From Maribacter litoralis (GTDB lineage Bacteria; Bacteroidota; Bacteroidia; Flavobacteriales; Flavobacteriaceae), in contig NZ_QCZD01000006.1 in assembly GCF_003075045.1 (NCBI RefSeq), positions 62,001 through 126,000 on the forward strand: 64,000 nt of DNA, given 5' to 3'. Below, piece after piece: positions 16,819 through 24,974 of this stretch. Every line of letters starts with the position of its first letter. The stretch's first letter is position 1. Made by a program: the position numbers and the translations under genes. The notes under the pieces are model-generated. The model did no database searches, was not told where the DNA came from, and was given only the letters and a program-made list of their open reading frames with translations.

Positions 16819-19311
16819 TTATCCTTCAATTTCTTCTTCACCTTCATCATTGTTGCTTCCTCTGCCATTTCTATTTCTTTCTTTTGGCTGGTTAAAACGA
16901 TATACAAAGCCCATTGTAATTTGGCGTCTTCTCCACTGAAATTCACTGTCTGATGTAAAGAACTCTGTTTCTGTATAAGAGGTTCTTTTTCTTGAGTTTA
17001 ATAAATCACTTACATTAAGAGATATGGTTCCGTTATCTTTCAATATATCTTTACTGAAGGCTAGGTTTAAAGAGAAAATTCCCCCGTTTTCGGTTTGAGC
17101 TGTAGAAGAAGGTCCTCTGTAGAATGCATTGGTCTGCCAATCTATCTTCGCTGGTAACGATACTTTAGAGCTGAACCTTGCGAACCAGCTTGTGTTTGTT
17201 GTGCCATAATCAACGCCATTAAATTCACCTTCTGTAGAAAACTGGAAGAAATTAAAACTTGAATTTAAACGTAACCATTTAGCGGCACTGTATAACATAC
17301 CGGCTTCAACACCAATTCTGTCATTTGTAGAAAGGTTAATTGGTATAGATCTAATAATTTCAATACCATCTGTAGTCGTTTGTCCGGTTTCTTCTTGTAT
17401 ACGCTCAAATGAATCTGTTTCTCTTTGGTAGTAAATAGAAGATGTCAAAGTTATTTTATCCCATCTTTTAAGGTATCCGATGTCAAATGCATTCGCAAAT
17501 GCCGGATTTAAGTCTGGGTTACCTTGAAAAATATTTGTTCTACTAGATCTAGAAGGAAATGGGTTTACATATCTTCCTCTTGGTCTATTGATTCTTCGGT
17601 TATATCCTAGTGATATATTTTCATTTTCGGCTAGTTCGTAAATCAAATTTATTGTTGGGAAAAGTCCTAGATAATTTTTATCAAAATTTGCATCGACATC
17701 AACACCTAATTGTTCTTCAAGTTCTGCAGTGTCATATAAAGAAGATAACTCTCCTTTTAACTGTGTGTTTTCTAAACGAAGTCCCAATAGAAACGAGAAG
17801 TCACCAAATTTATTCCCGTATTGGGTGTATAGGGCATTTACGTTTTCAGTATAGGTAAATATATTGGTAAGATCTTCATTGATATCAAACTGACCTGTAT
17901 CTTGATTTAAAGAATCTAACCTATAATCTGTTCCTGTTTCTTCAAAGGTACCTCTATAACCAGCTTCAAATTGAGAATCACCCATTGGTAATACATAGTC
18001 TGCCTGTATTAAATACTCATTTTCAGTTTCTTGTTCAAATACATTCTCCAATACAATTAAATCGTCATTTGGTAAAGTATTGTTCTCTTGTATAATTGAA
18101 ATTTTATTTTCCTTACCTTTAGAATATTGAGCATCAATCGTCAGTTTTTGACCATCGTCATCTAAATTGTTGATATAGTTAAGTGAGAATTGATAATTGT
18201 CGTCATCTTCATTTTCATCTTCAGTTCTATATGTTTCACTGTCTAATGAGTTGCTAATAAACCTCTGATTGGTATTTCCTGTTTCATCTTCACTTTTAGA
18301 TGTTCTGTAAAACACACTACCTGTAATTGAAGATTGCTCGGTAATAAAATACTCAAGACCTAAATTGGTATTAAATCCTTTTCTAAGCCTGTTGTATTCT
18401 CTGTCTTCTATAATTCGATCATAAGTTCCAGAAGTGTACGTATTATCGTAATAAGCGTTACCAGGGGCATCTCTGTAGTTGTAGCCTGTTGTGTTGAATA
18501 AATTGAATTTATCGGTACGTAAATTGGCGTTAACCGAAATACCACTATTTACAGGGTAGCCGATCGTTGTGTTAACAGAGCCATTGAAACCTAAGGTTTT
18601 TTCTTTTTTAAGTACAATGTTCAAAATACCTGCTGTTCCTTCAGCATCATATCGTGCAGAGGGGCTGGTAATTACTTCTACCTTTTCAATAGCATCTGCA
18701 GGTAGTTGTGTAAGTGCATCTGTTGAGCCAAAACCTGCCAATGCAGAGGGTTTTCCGTTTATTAATATTCTTACGTTTTCGTTTCCTCGTAAGCTAATTG
18801 CACCTTCAACATCCACATCTACAGATGGTACATTGTTTAAGGCATCGGTAATGGTTGCGCCACTATTGGTTAAGTCTTTACCAATATTGTAAATCTTTTT
18901 GTCTAAGCGAACTTCTACCGTAGTTTTTTCTCCGACCACTTCAACAGCTTCTAATTGAGCAACATCCAAAGCAAGTTTGATGATGCCTAAATCTGTTGAT
19001 TCCGTTAATGTTTGATTTGGTAATCTATAAGTTTTGTATGAAATATATTCAATCGAGATATTGTACTTGCCCGGTGGGGTCTCAACTTTGAAATTACCAT
19101 CTATATCGGTAATACCGCCAGTAATTTTATCTGGGTTGTTTACACTTTGTAGTACAAGTGTTGCGTATTCTAATGGTAGGTTGTCATCTTTGTCCACAAC
19201 CTTTCCGCTAATGACAATTGGACCTCTTTCCCGGTCTCCTCCCGGTCTTTGACTATGTATGTAATTGAATGATAGTGTTAAGAGTAGGAGTAAAGGGTAA
19301 AGTTGTCTCAT
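16819..19311 (-). CDS. TonB-dependent receptor / outer membrane beta-barrel protein
   Basis: 830 aa. Signal peptide (to about residue 20, YIHSQ), CarboxypepD_reg domain (about 33-120), TonB plug (about 135-240, with ITDALNNVPSVDVD, ISLRGNENVRILINGKPS and GTAGILNIVLKKE), then a barrel of alternating aromatic strands ending with ITMGFVYRFNQPKERNR and an acidic tail (EGEEEIEG). The barrel type fits OMP_b-brl_3. No SusD-like partner is adjacent, so it is not a classic polysaccharide utilisation locus; it may import a metal complex or peptide. It starts 4 bp after the Gly/Tyr-rich secreted protein gene, hence co-expressed with it. Confidence 0.88.
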   Translation of the reverse strand: MRQLYPLLLLLTLSFNYIHSQRPGGDRERGPIVISGKVVDKDDNLPLEYATLVLQSVNNPDKITGGITDIDGNFKVETPPGKYNISIEYISYKTYRLPNQTLTESTDLGIIKLALDVAQLEAVEVVGEKTTVEVRLDKKIYNIGKDLTNSGATITDALNNVPSVDVDVEGAISLRGNENVRILINGKPSALAGFGSTDALTQLPADAIEKVEVITSPSARYDAEGTAGILNIVLKKEKTLGFNGSVNTTIGYPVNSGISVNANLRTDKFNLFNTTGYNYRDAPGNAYYDNTYTSGTYDRIIEDREYNRLRKGFNTNLGLEYFITEQSSITGSVFYRTSKSEDETGNTNQRFISNSLDSETYRTEDENEDDDNYQFSLNYINNLDDDGQKLTIDAQYSKGKENKISIIQENNTLPNDDLIVLENVFEQETENEYLIQADYVLPMGDSQFEAGYRGTFEETGTDYRLDSLNQDTGQFDINEDLTNIFTYTENVNALYTQYGNKFGDFSFLLGLRLENTQLKGELSSLYDTAELEEQLGVDVDANFDKNYLGLFPTINLIYELAENENISLGYNRRINRPRGRYVNPFPSRSSRTNIFQGNPDLNPAFANAFDIGYLKRWDKITLTSSIYYQRETDSFERIQEETGQTTTDGIEIIRSIPINLSTNDRIGVEAGMLYSAAKWLRLNSSFNFFQFSTEGEFNGVDYGTTNTSWFARFSSKVSLPAKIDWQTNAFYRGPSSTAQTENGGIFSLNLAFSKDILKDNGTISLNVSDLLNSRKRTSYTETEFFTSDSEFQWRRRQITMGFVYRFNQPKERNRNGRGSNNDEGEEEIEG

Positions 19312-19315
19312 TAAG

Positions 19316-19816
19316 TCAGTTTTTTGATTTCTTTCGTTTTTGTTTTTTCTTCTTTTTTATCGTTTTTGAAACACCATCTTTTTGTAGTGCAACAAAAGCT
19401 TCATACTTTTCTAATGGCAGACCGGCTTTTAATTCCTCATCTTGCCTTTTAGTAATATTTTCATATACCTCTGCCATTTTTTCTGGCGGAAGCTTTAATA
19501 TTTGAGCCTCTATTCGTTCTTGAACATATTTCTTAAGAACAGAGCTTAATACTGCTTGTTCAAATTCATTTAGCTCAAGTGCCTCGGTAATTCTTGGCAT
19601 TTGCTCATCTACCAGTTCCTCGGCAGTTTTTGGTTTTGGTTCTTCGGCTGGTGTTTGTGCTTGGGGAATAGAACTCCTTTGACTTCCATAACCACCTCTA
19701 GATCCATAACCATATTGCGATCCATAACCATATTGTGCGTAAATCGCTGTAGTGCCAAATAAGGCAAACAACAATGTCAATACATTTAGTCCGCTATGCT
19801 TTATTACTTTTTTCAT
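19316..19816 (-). CDS. Secreted Gly/Tyr-rich small protein, partner of the TonB receptor
   Basis: 166 aa. Signal peptide (about 1-27, ending IYAQ), then a low-complexity Gly-Tyr-Ser segment made of imperfect YGYGSQ/RGGYGSQ repeats (about 28-47), a Pro/Glu-rich linker, a helical domain (about 63-150, many Leu/Glu) and a strongly basic C-terminus (KKKKKQKRKKSKN). I recognise no named family; the helical part loosely recalls periplasmic Spy/CpxP-like proteins, but this is weak. The gene abuts the TonB receptor gene downstream, so the pair is probably one functional unit in the envelope. Confidence 0.75.
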   Translation of the reverse strand: MKKVIKHSGLNVLTLLFALFGTTAIYAQYGYGSQYGYGSRGGYGSQRSSIPQAQTPAEEPKPKTAEELVDEQMPRITEALELNEFEQAVLSSVLKKYVQERIEAQILKLPPEKMAEVYENITKRQDEELKAGLPLEKYEAFVALQKDGVSKTIKKKKKQKRKKSKN

Positions 19817-19903
19817 GTCATTAGATTATAAAGTTATACTATGGTTTAACCTAAAATGGTTAATTGTTTGTTAAGATAATTATCTTAACAATTATACTAA
19901 ATT

Positions 19904-20248
19904 CTATTTTAACAAAGAGTCAATGTTAGAGGCTGGTCTACCGATTACTGCACTGTTTCCATTGATTACAATTGGTCTTTCAATAAGTTTTGGGTAGGAA
20001 ATCATAGCATCGATCAATTCTTCATCGTTCAACGATTGATGTTTAAATTTCTCTTTCCAAATGGCTTCAGACTTACGTATTAAATTAATTGGTTTTATGT
20101 CTAAGCAACTAATTATATTTCTAAGTTCATCTTTAGTAGGTATGTCTTCCAAATACTTAACTACCTCAAATTTCTTGCCAGACTCTTCAAGAACTTTTAA
20201 ACCTTCTCTAGATTTACTGCATCTAGAATTGTGATATATTTTAATCAT
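19904..20248 (-). CDS. arsC: ArsC family (glutaredoxin-dependent) reductase
   Basis: 114 aa, the full length of the ArsC/Spx/YffB thioredoxin-like fold. The N-terminal HNSRCSKSRE places the nucleophile at Cys10, and the C-terminal ERPIVINGNSAVIGRP matches the arginine-containing arsenate-binding segment of E. coli-type ArsC. Expected role: reduction of arsenate with glutathione/glutaredoxin-type thiols, though many chromosomal copies have other or unknown functions. No ars transporter or arsR gene is adjacent, so a detoxification operon is not supported here. Confidence 0.8.
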   Translation of the reverse strand: MIKIYHNSRCSKSREGLKVLEESGKKFEVVKYLEDIPTKDELRNIISCLDIKPINLIRKSEAIWKEKFKHQSLNDEELIDAMISYPKLIERPIVINGNSAVIGRPASNIDSLLK

Positions 20249-20310
20249 AATTAATTTCTTTAAAATTAAAACCCCTACCTATCAAAGATAATACATAGGG
20301 ATTCTTCGTT

Positions 20311-21412
20311 TTATTCTTCTTCTTTTTGTCCCATCATCATTAGAAAAGCTTTAAGAAACTGATCAATGTCTCCGTCCATTACATTGTCCACGTTGCCCGT
20401 TTCTTCGCCAGTTCTTACATCTTTTACAAGCTTGTACGGATGCATGACATAATTTCTAATCTGTGAGCCCCATTCAATTTTCATTTTAGAGGATTCAATT
20501 TCTTGACGAGCTTCCATTTTTTTACGAAGTTCTATTTCATACAATTGAGATTTCAACATTTTCATGGCCGTAGCTCTATTGTCATGTTGACTTCTACTGT
20601 CTGAACAAGAAATTTGAATACCGGTAGGGTGGTGGGTCAGTTGCACTTTGGTTTCTACCTTGTTTACATTTTGACCGCCCGCACCACTAGATCTTGCAGT
20701 GGTAATAGTAATATCTGCCGGATTTACGTCTACCTCAATACTGTCATCTACCAATGGATATACATATACCGAAACAAATGAGGTATGTCTTTTGGCGTTA
20801 CTATCAAAAGGAGATATTCTTACCAAGCGATGTACCCCATTTTCCCCTTTTAACCAACCAAAGGCAAATTCACCGTCAATTTCAAGGGTTACGGTCTTTA
20901 TACCGGCTACATCACCATCTTGGTAGTTGAGCTCCTTTATTTTATAACCGTTCTTTTCTGCCCACATCATATACATGCGCATGAGCATAGCTGCCCAATC
21001 GCAACTTTCTGTACCTCCTGCACCAGCGGTAATCTGCAATACGGCAGGTAACTCATCACCTTCTTCCGAAAGCATATTCTTGAATTCCATTTTTTCAATG
21101 GTATTCACCGCTTTTTCATATTGCTTTTCAACTTCGGCTTCGGTTACCTCACCTTCTTGTTGAAATTCTATAAGCACTTCTAAATCGGCAACCAGTAGCT
21201 GGGCGGCATCAAAATCATCGACCCATTGCTTTTTAGATTGAATGAATTTCATGTGTGCCTGTGCCTCTTGGGGGTTGTCCCAAAAATCAGGAGCTAAAGT
21301 TTTTTCTTGCTCGTTCTCTATTTCTATTAATTTGGCATCAATGTCAAAGATACCTCCTTAACGCACCAAGGCGATCTATAAGACCTTTGTAGTGGTCTGT
21401 ACTTATGTTCAT
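20311..21412 (-). CDS. prfB: Peptide chain release factor 2, expressed by programmed +1 frameshift
   Basis: Two frames make one protein of about 366 aa: ORF1 (ATG at 21412, 22 codons, ending ...LRRYL) and ORF2 (21345 to 20311). They join at CTT TGA C, where the T at 21346 is skipped and reading goes on as [15 protein letters not shown]. The RF2 stop-codon tripeptide SPF ([10 protein letters not shown]) and the catalytic GGQ ([11 protein letters not shown]) are present. RF2 ends translation at UGA and UAA. The first in-frame ATG of ORF2 (21252, MKFIQ) would lack the first 53 residues and should not be used as the start. Coordinates at the joint may be off by one. Confidence 0.93.
21343..21358 (-). 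promoter_or_regulatory. prfB autoregulatory frameshift site
   Basis: On the coding strand: AGG AGG TAT CTT TGA C. The internal AGGAGG acts as a Shine-Dalgarno-like pause signal 3 nt before the slippery CTT, and UGA is the slow stop codon read by RF2 itself. Low RF2 favours the +1 shift, high RF2 favours termination. The arrangement equals the E. coli one (AGG GGG TAT CTT TGA C). Since genes in this organism show few upstream Shine-Dalgarno sites, its use here shows that the anti-SD of 16S rRNA is still functional. Confidence 0.9.
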
Positions 21413-21474
21413 ACAATTCTAAATTTTGAGTAAAAATAATACTCTTTTAAGTAATGTTTAAAGATATTTTTAGA

Positions 21475-22329
21475 TTAACTATTGCAACTATGCAATGTAA
21501 CCGAATAGGTAGTCTTATTCTTGCCTTGTGTATTAACAATGCCTTTTAAAGGTGAACAATCATTATAATCTTTGCCATGGCATATTTTAATATGATTGAT
21601 ATCTGCTAAGACATTATTGGTAGGGTCAAAACCTTTCCAACCTATTTGGGGTATATAACATTCTACCCAGGCATGTAATTGAGAATCACCTTTAAAACCA
21701 TTTGTTCGATCTAAGTAGCCAGATACATACCTGGTAGGAATACCATTGATACGTGCCAATGCACAGAAAAGGTGGGCAAAATCTTTACAGTCACCTTTTT
21801 TATTTAATATAACCTCATTTAGCAGCGTGCCCTTGTCTATATCATTTCTTGAAAACTGTACGTAATTATAAATCCAATGATTTAAATTTTCAAGATTTTT
21901 AAAAATTGAAATAGATACATCAAAACTATATAATTGATCTTGTGTTGCGGTAATATTTGTAAACGGGGTAGCTTTTAAAAATCGCTCGTGATTAATTTTA
22001 AAATCGAGCTTATGCAACTCTTCATGTTCCAATGCGATGTTGAAATTGGTCTTGAATTTTAAAGGGTCAATGTCTTCCTTTATGAATTTAATTGTAGCTT
22101 CAAAAGTAACTTCTTTAAATTTTTTCTTAGGATGTACTCTTAGGGTTTTAAATCCATATCCGTTTATAGAATACTCTGTGATTGCGAATAATGAGTTGTT
22201 GAATTCTACTTCAACATCGTGTTGGCTATCATTCTCAATAGGAATTATTAAAAACTGCCAATAGGCATTATGAACCCAATCTTCGTATGTAATTTCGGTC
22301 CTGTACTTTATTTCAAATTCTCTCGGCAT
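21475..22329 (-). CDS. Transglutaminase-like cysteine protease family protein
   Basis: 284 aa, cytosolic (no signal peptide). The N-terminal half is the beta-rich bacterial transglutaminase-like domain (about 1-140), and the C-terminal half carries the catalytic triad: Cys181 (KKGDCKDF), His219 (QLHAWVE) and Asp235 (GFDPTNN). Such proteins are predicted peptidases or amide-forming enzymes. It is the last gene of a three-gene run with the alpha-E and circularly permuted ATP-grasp genes (30 bp gap to the former), a combination conserved across many bacteria and predicted to make or break a peptide linkage; no product is known. Confidence 0.85.
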   Translation of the reverse strand: MPREFEIKYRTEITYEDWVHNAYWQFLIIPIENDSQHDVEVEFNNSLFAITEYSINGYGFKTLRVHPKKKFKEVTFEATIKFIKEDIDPLKFKTNFNIALEHEELHKLDFKINHERFLKATPFTNITATQDQLYSFDVSISIFKNLENLNHWIYNYVQFSRNDIDKGTLLNEVILNKKGDCKDFAHLFCALARINGIPTRYVSGYLDRTNGFKGDSQLHAWVECYIPQIGWKGFDPTNNVLADINHIKICHGKDYNDCSPLKGIVNTQGKNKTTYSVTLHSCNS

Positions 22330-22359
22330 AAGAGGGCAAAGATACCTTATTTAACTTGG

Positions 22360-23307
22360 CTAATAGTTAAAAAACTCTTCGTCAACTTTATCACTTATAT
22401 CCACAAGGCTTTTTAAAATATTTTCTATAAACGACTTAATATCTTGATCTATTTCCTCTATGTATTTATACTCATATTCAGACCTGACCCTACCTATTAG
22501 AAAAGCAGTGGAGTCTTTGTTGTAGCGTCTTTCAGGATTTAAAATTTTCACATGCTGGTTCACTTGGTTTAATGAATTCATTACAGACCTTGGGCAATTA
22601 GGGTTTAGAATTAAAAACTCTAATGTAGTTATGCTGGTAGGTGTCTTTTTGTAAAACCTGCGCATCATATCATAAGACTCTGCGCATTTTAATAGAGTGG
22701 TCCATTCAAAGCTTTTGCTGAATTTATCATTTTCTCCACCTTGAGAAAGTAATGCATCATTAAATTTTGCATTGATCATTCTGGTTATTTGAGTGGCTCT
22801 TTCAATATTGATGCCCATTGATATTATAGCATATGTTGCATCATGCAGAAGGGTGCCCCTTATTTTACCACGAAGTATGTCGGTCATTTCAGCAACATTG
22901 GTTGTGAAGTCATGTAAGCCATTTTTCACGAAAATCTCTTTTGGGTAATTAATTACAAAGTGGTAAAACTTATTGATCGCCTCATACAGTTCTGTTGAGA
23001 TCAAATCTCTGGCACTGTTGGCATTCTCTCTGGCAAATTTTATATTATTTATTATAGAAGAAGAATAGGTTGGGTCTAGCCCTATTTTATAAAGTACATC
23101 TTCTTCTTTTAGAAATTTGTCTGGATCTTCCTCTGGGTCACCTACCATAAAAAGCATTGATCGTAATACAAATTGACGGTCTTGAGATTTTAAGTTTGGT
23201 GCATCTAACGAGGAGAAATAATTTACATTTAAATATCTTGCTACGTGTTCTGAACGTTCAATATAACGTCCCATCCAAAATAGATTATTGGCAACTCTTG
23301 CTAACAT
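22360..23307 (-). CDS. Alpha-E domain protein (DUF403)
   Basis: 315 aa, all-helical, beginning with the family signature LARVANNLFWMGRYIERSE. The domain is known only from its gene neighbourhood with the circularly permuted ATP-grasp and transglutaminase proteins, as here: the ATP-grasp gene ends 9 bp upstream and the transglutaminase gene begins 30 bp downstream. Full length, no membrane segment or signal. No enzymatic function has been established; a scaffold or substrate-binding role in the same system is inferred from linkage. Confidence 0.87.
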   Translation of the reverse strand: MLARVANNLFWMGRYIERSEHVARYLNVNYFSSLDAPNLKSQDRQFVLRSMLFMVGDPEEDPDKFLKEEDVLYKIGLDPTYSSSIINNIKFARENANSARDLISTELYEAINKFYHFVINYPKEIFVKNGLHDFTTNVAEMTDILRGKIRGTLLHDATYAIISMGINIERATQITRMINAKFNDALLSQGGENDKFSKSFEWTTLLKCAESYDMMRRFYKKTPTSITTLEFLILNPNCPRSVMNSLNQVNQHVKILNPERRYNKDSTAFLIGRVRSEYEYKYIEEIDQDIKSFIENILKSLVDISDKVDEEFFNY

Positions 23308-23316
23308 ATAGTTTCT

Positions 23317-24780
23317 TTATTTTTTTAATACCCAGGTGTCTTTTGATCCGCCTCCTTGAGAAGAGTTAACTATTAAGTTACCTCTTTGAAGCGCTACGCG
23401 TGTCAATCCGCCTTTAAGAACAAACTCTTTGTCTTTGCCAAGAACGGTGAAGGTTCTTAGGTCTACATGTCGTTGTTCAAAAGATTCGGTATCGTCAATA
23501 TACGTAGGGTGTACCGACAATGACATTATTGGTTGGGCAACATATTTTCTAGGGCTAGCCTTAACTTCAGCTTTTACCTTTTCTATTTCTTCCTTGCTTA
23601 ATTTATTTCCTATGGATATACCGTAACCACCAGCTTCGTCAACCGGTTTGATTACAAGTTCATGAATATGCTCTAAAACGTATTTTAATTCGTCGGGCCT
23701 ACTACAGTGATAGGTATGTACATTATTTAATATAGGTTCTTCGTTGAGGTAGTACTTAATGATTTCTGGCATATATGTATACACGGCCTTGTCATCTGCT
23801 ACACCGGTGCCTGGTGCATTGGCCAATGTAACATTTCCTTTTTTATATGCGGCGAATAAACCCGGTACTCCAAGAACGGAATCTGGATTAAATTCTAATG
23901 GGTCTATGAATTGGTCATCTATTCGTCTGTAAATAACATCTACCTTTTCTGGTCCTTTAATGGTTTTCATGTAAACAAAATCATTTTCCACAAAAAGATC
24001 ACGGCCCTCCACAAGTTCAACGCCCATGGTTTTGGCTAAATAAGAATGCTCATAAAAAGCAGAATTGTACATGCCTGGGGTTATAACTACTACATTGGGA
24101 ACATCTACACCTTTTGGTTTTACCGATTCTAGTAGCTCTAAAAGGTTTTCAGCATAATTGGTTACGGTATGCGTCTGGTAGTGGTTAAATACTCCAAAAA
24201 GTGCTTTTTTAAGTGCAGTACGGTTGCAGATGACATAACTTACTCCCGACGGACACCTTATATTATCTTCTAATACGTAGTACTTTCCGTCTTTGTGCTT
24301 AATGACATCGGTTCCGGAAATGTGATTGTATATTCCTCCCGGAGGATTTAATCCGTTCATCTGATCGAGGTAATTGGCAGATGAAGTAATCAGTTCTACA
24401 GGAACAACTTTATCCTTTAATATCTTTTTGTCATGATAAATATCCCATAAAAATAAATTCAGTGCTTTACTTCTTTGTATAGATCCTCGTTCTATAATAT
24501 CCCAATCTACCGGGTCGATAATTCTAGGGAATAAATCAAAAGGAAAAATCTTTTCTTGAATGTTGTTCTCACCATAGACTTGAAAAGTTATCCCTTGGTT
24601 AAAAAATGAAGATTTGGCTTTATTGTTTAAGGTAACATAATCCTTAATCGAATGTTCGCCATAGAGGTTGAATAGTTTTTGATAAACCTCTTTTACTTTT
24701 CCTTTCTTATCATGTATTTCGTCATATAGATCTGGGTTTTTTTGATAAGAAGAGAAAATTTGATTTTCAATGTTCTCCAT
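23317..24780 (-). CDS. Circularly permuted ATP-grasp type 2 protein (DUF404/DUF407)
   Basis: 487 aa from ATG 24780 (MENIENQIFSSYQ); the frame runs 15 codons farther to a TTG at 24825, which adds an unrelated segment. The family signatures are visible: DPVDWDIIERGSIQRSKALN, LNPPGGIYNH, DNIRCPSGVSYVICNR, APGTGVADDKAVY, VIKPVDEAGGYGI and the C-terminal NSSQGGGSKDTWVL. The ATP-grasp fold predicts ATP-dependent ligation of a carboxylate to an amine or thiol. First gene of the ATP-grasp / alpha-E / transglutaminase operon. Confidence 0.88.
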   Translation of the reverse strand: MENIENQIFSSYQKNPDLYDEIHDKKGKVKEVYQKLFNLYGEHSIKDYVTLNNKAKSSFFNQGITFQVYGENNIQEKIFPFDLFPRIIDPVDWDIIERGSIQRSKALNLFLWDIYHDKKILKDKVVPVELITSSANYLDQMNGLNPPGGIYNHISGTDVIKHKDGKYYVLEDNIRCPSGVSYVICNRTALKKALFGVFNHYQTHTVTNYAENLLELLESVKPKGVDVPNVVVITPGMYNSAFYEHSYLAKTMGVELVEGRDLFVENDFVYMKTIKGPEKVDVIYRRIDDQFIDPLEFNPDSVLGVPGLFAAYKKGNVTLANAPGTGVADDKAVYTYMPEIIKYYLNEEPILNNVHTYHCSRPDELKYVLEHIHELVIKPVDEAGGYGISIGNKLSKEEIEKVKAEVKASPRKYVAQPIMSLSVHPTYIDDTESFEQRHVDLRTFTVLGKDKEFVLKGGLTRVALQRGNLIVNSSQGGGSKDTWVLKK

Positions 24781-24974
24781 AAAAATTGTTTTGTTAAAAG
24801 GTACATGATAAATTGCAAATATCAAGTGTCATATTTACAATAATTGGTAGTATTTTTCCTTATTCTATAATTATTAGATAGCTTTTTTAACAAGTATGAT
24901 AATTATAATATAGTTAAGCTTTCCTGTTTTTCATTCGTTGGTTTTTCTATACTTTTAAGGAAAACTTATAGAGA

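Noticed and set aside
21343-21412. Possible frameshift mutation or indel at the start of prfB
   Set aside because: A first reading seemed one base out of frame, but the positions of the ORF2 start and the 69-base ORF1 agree with the canonical arrangement; the anomaly was my reading of homopolymers.
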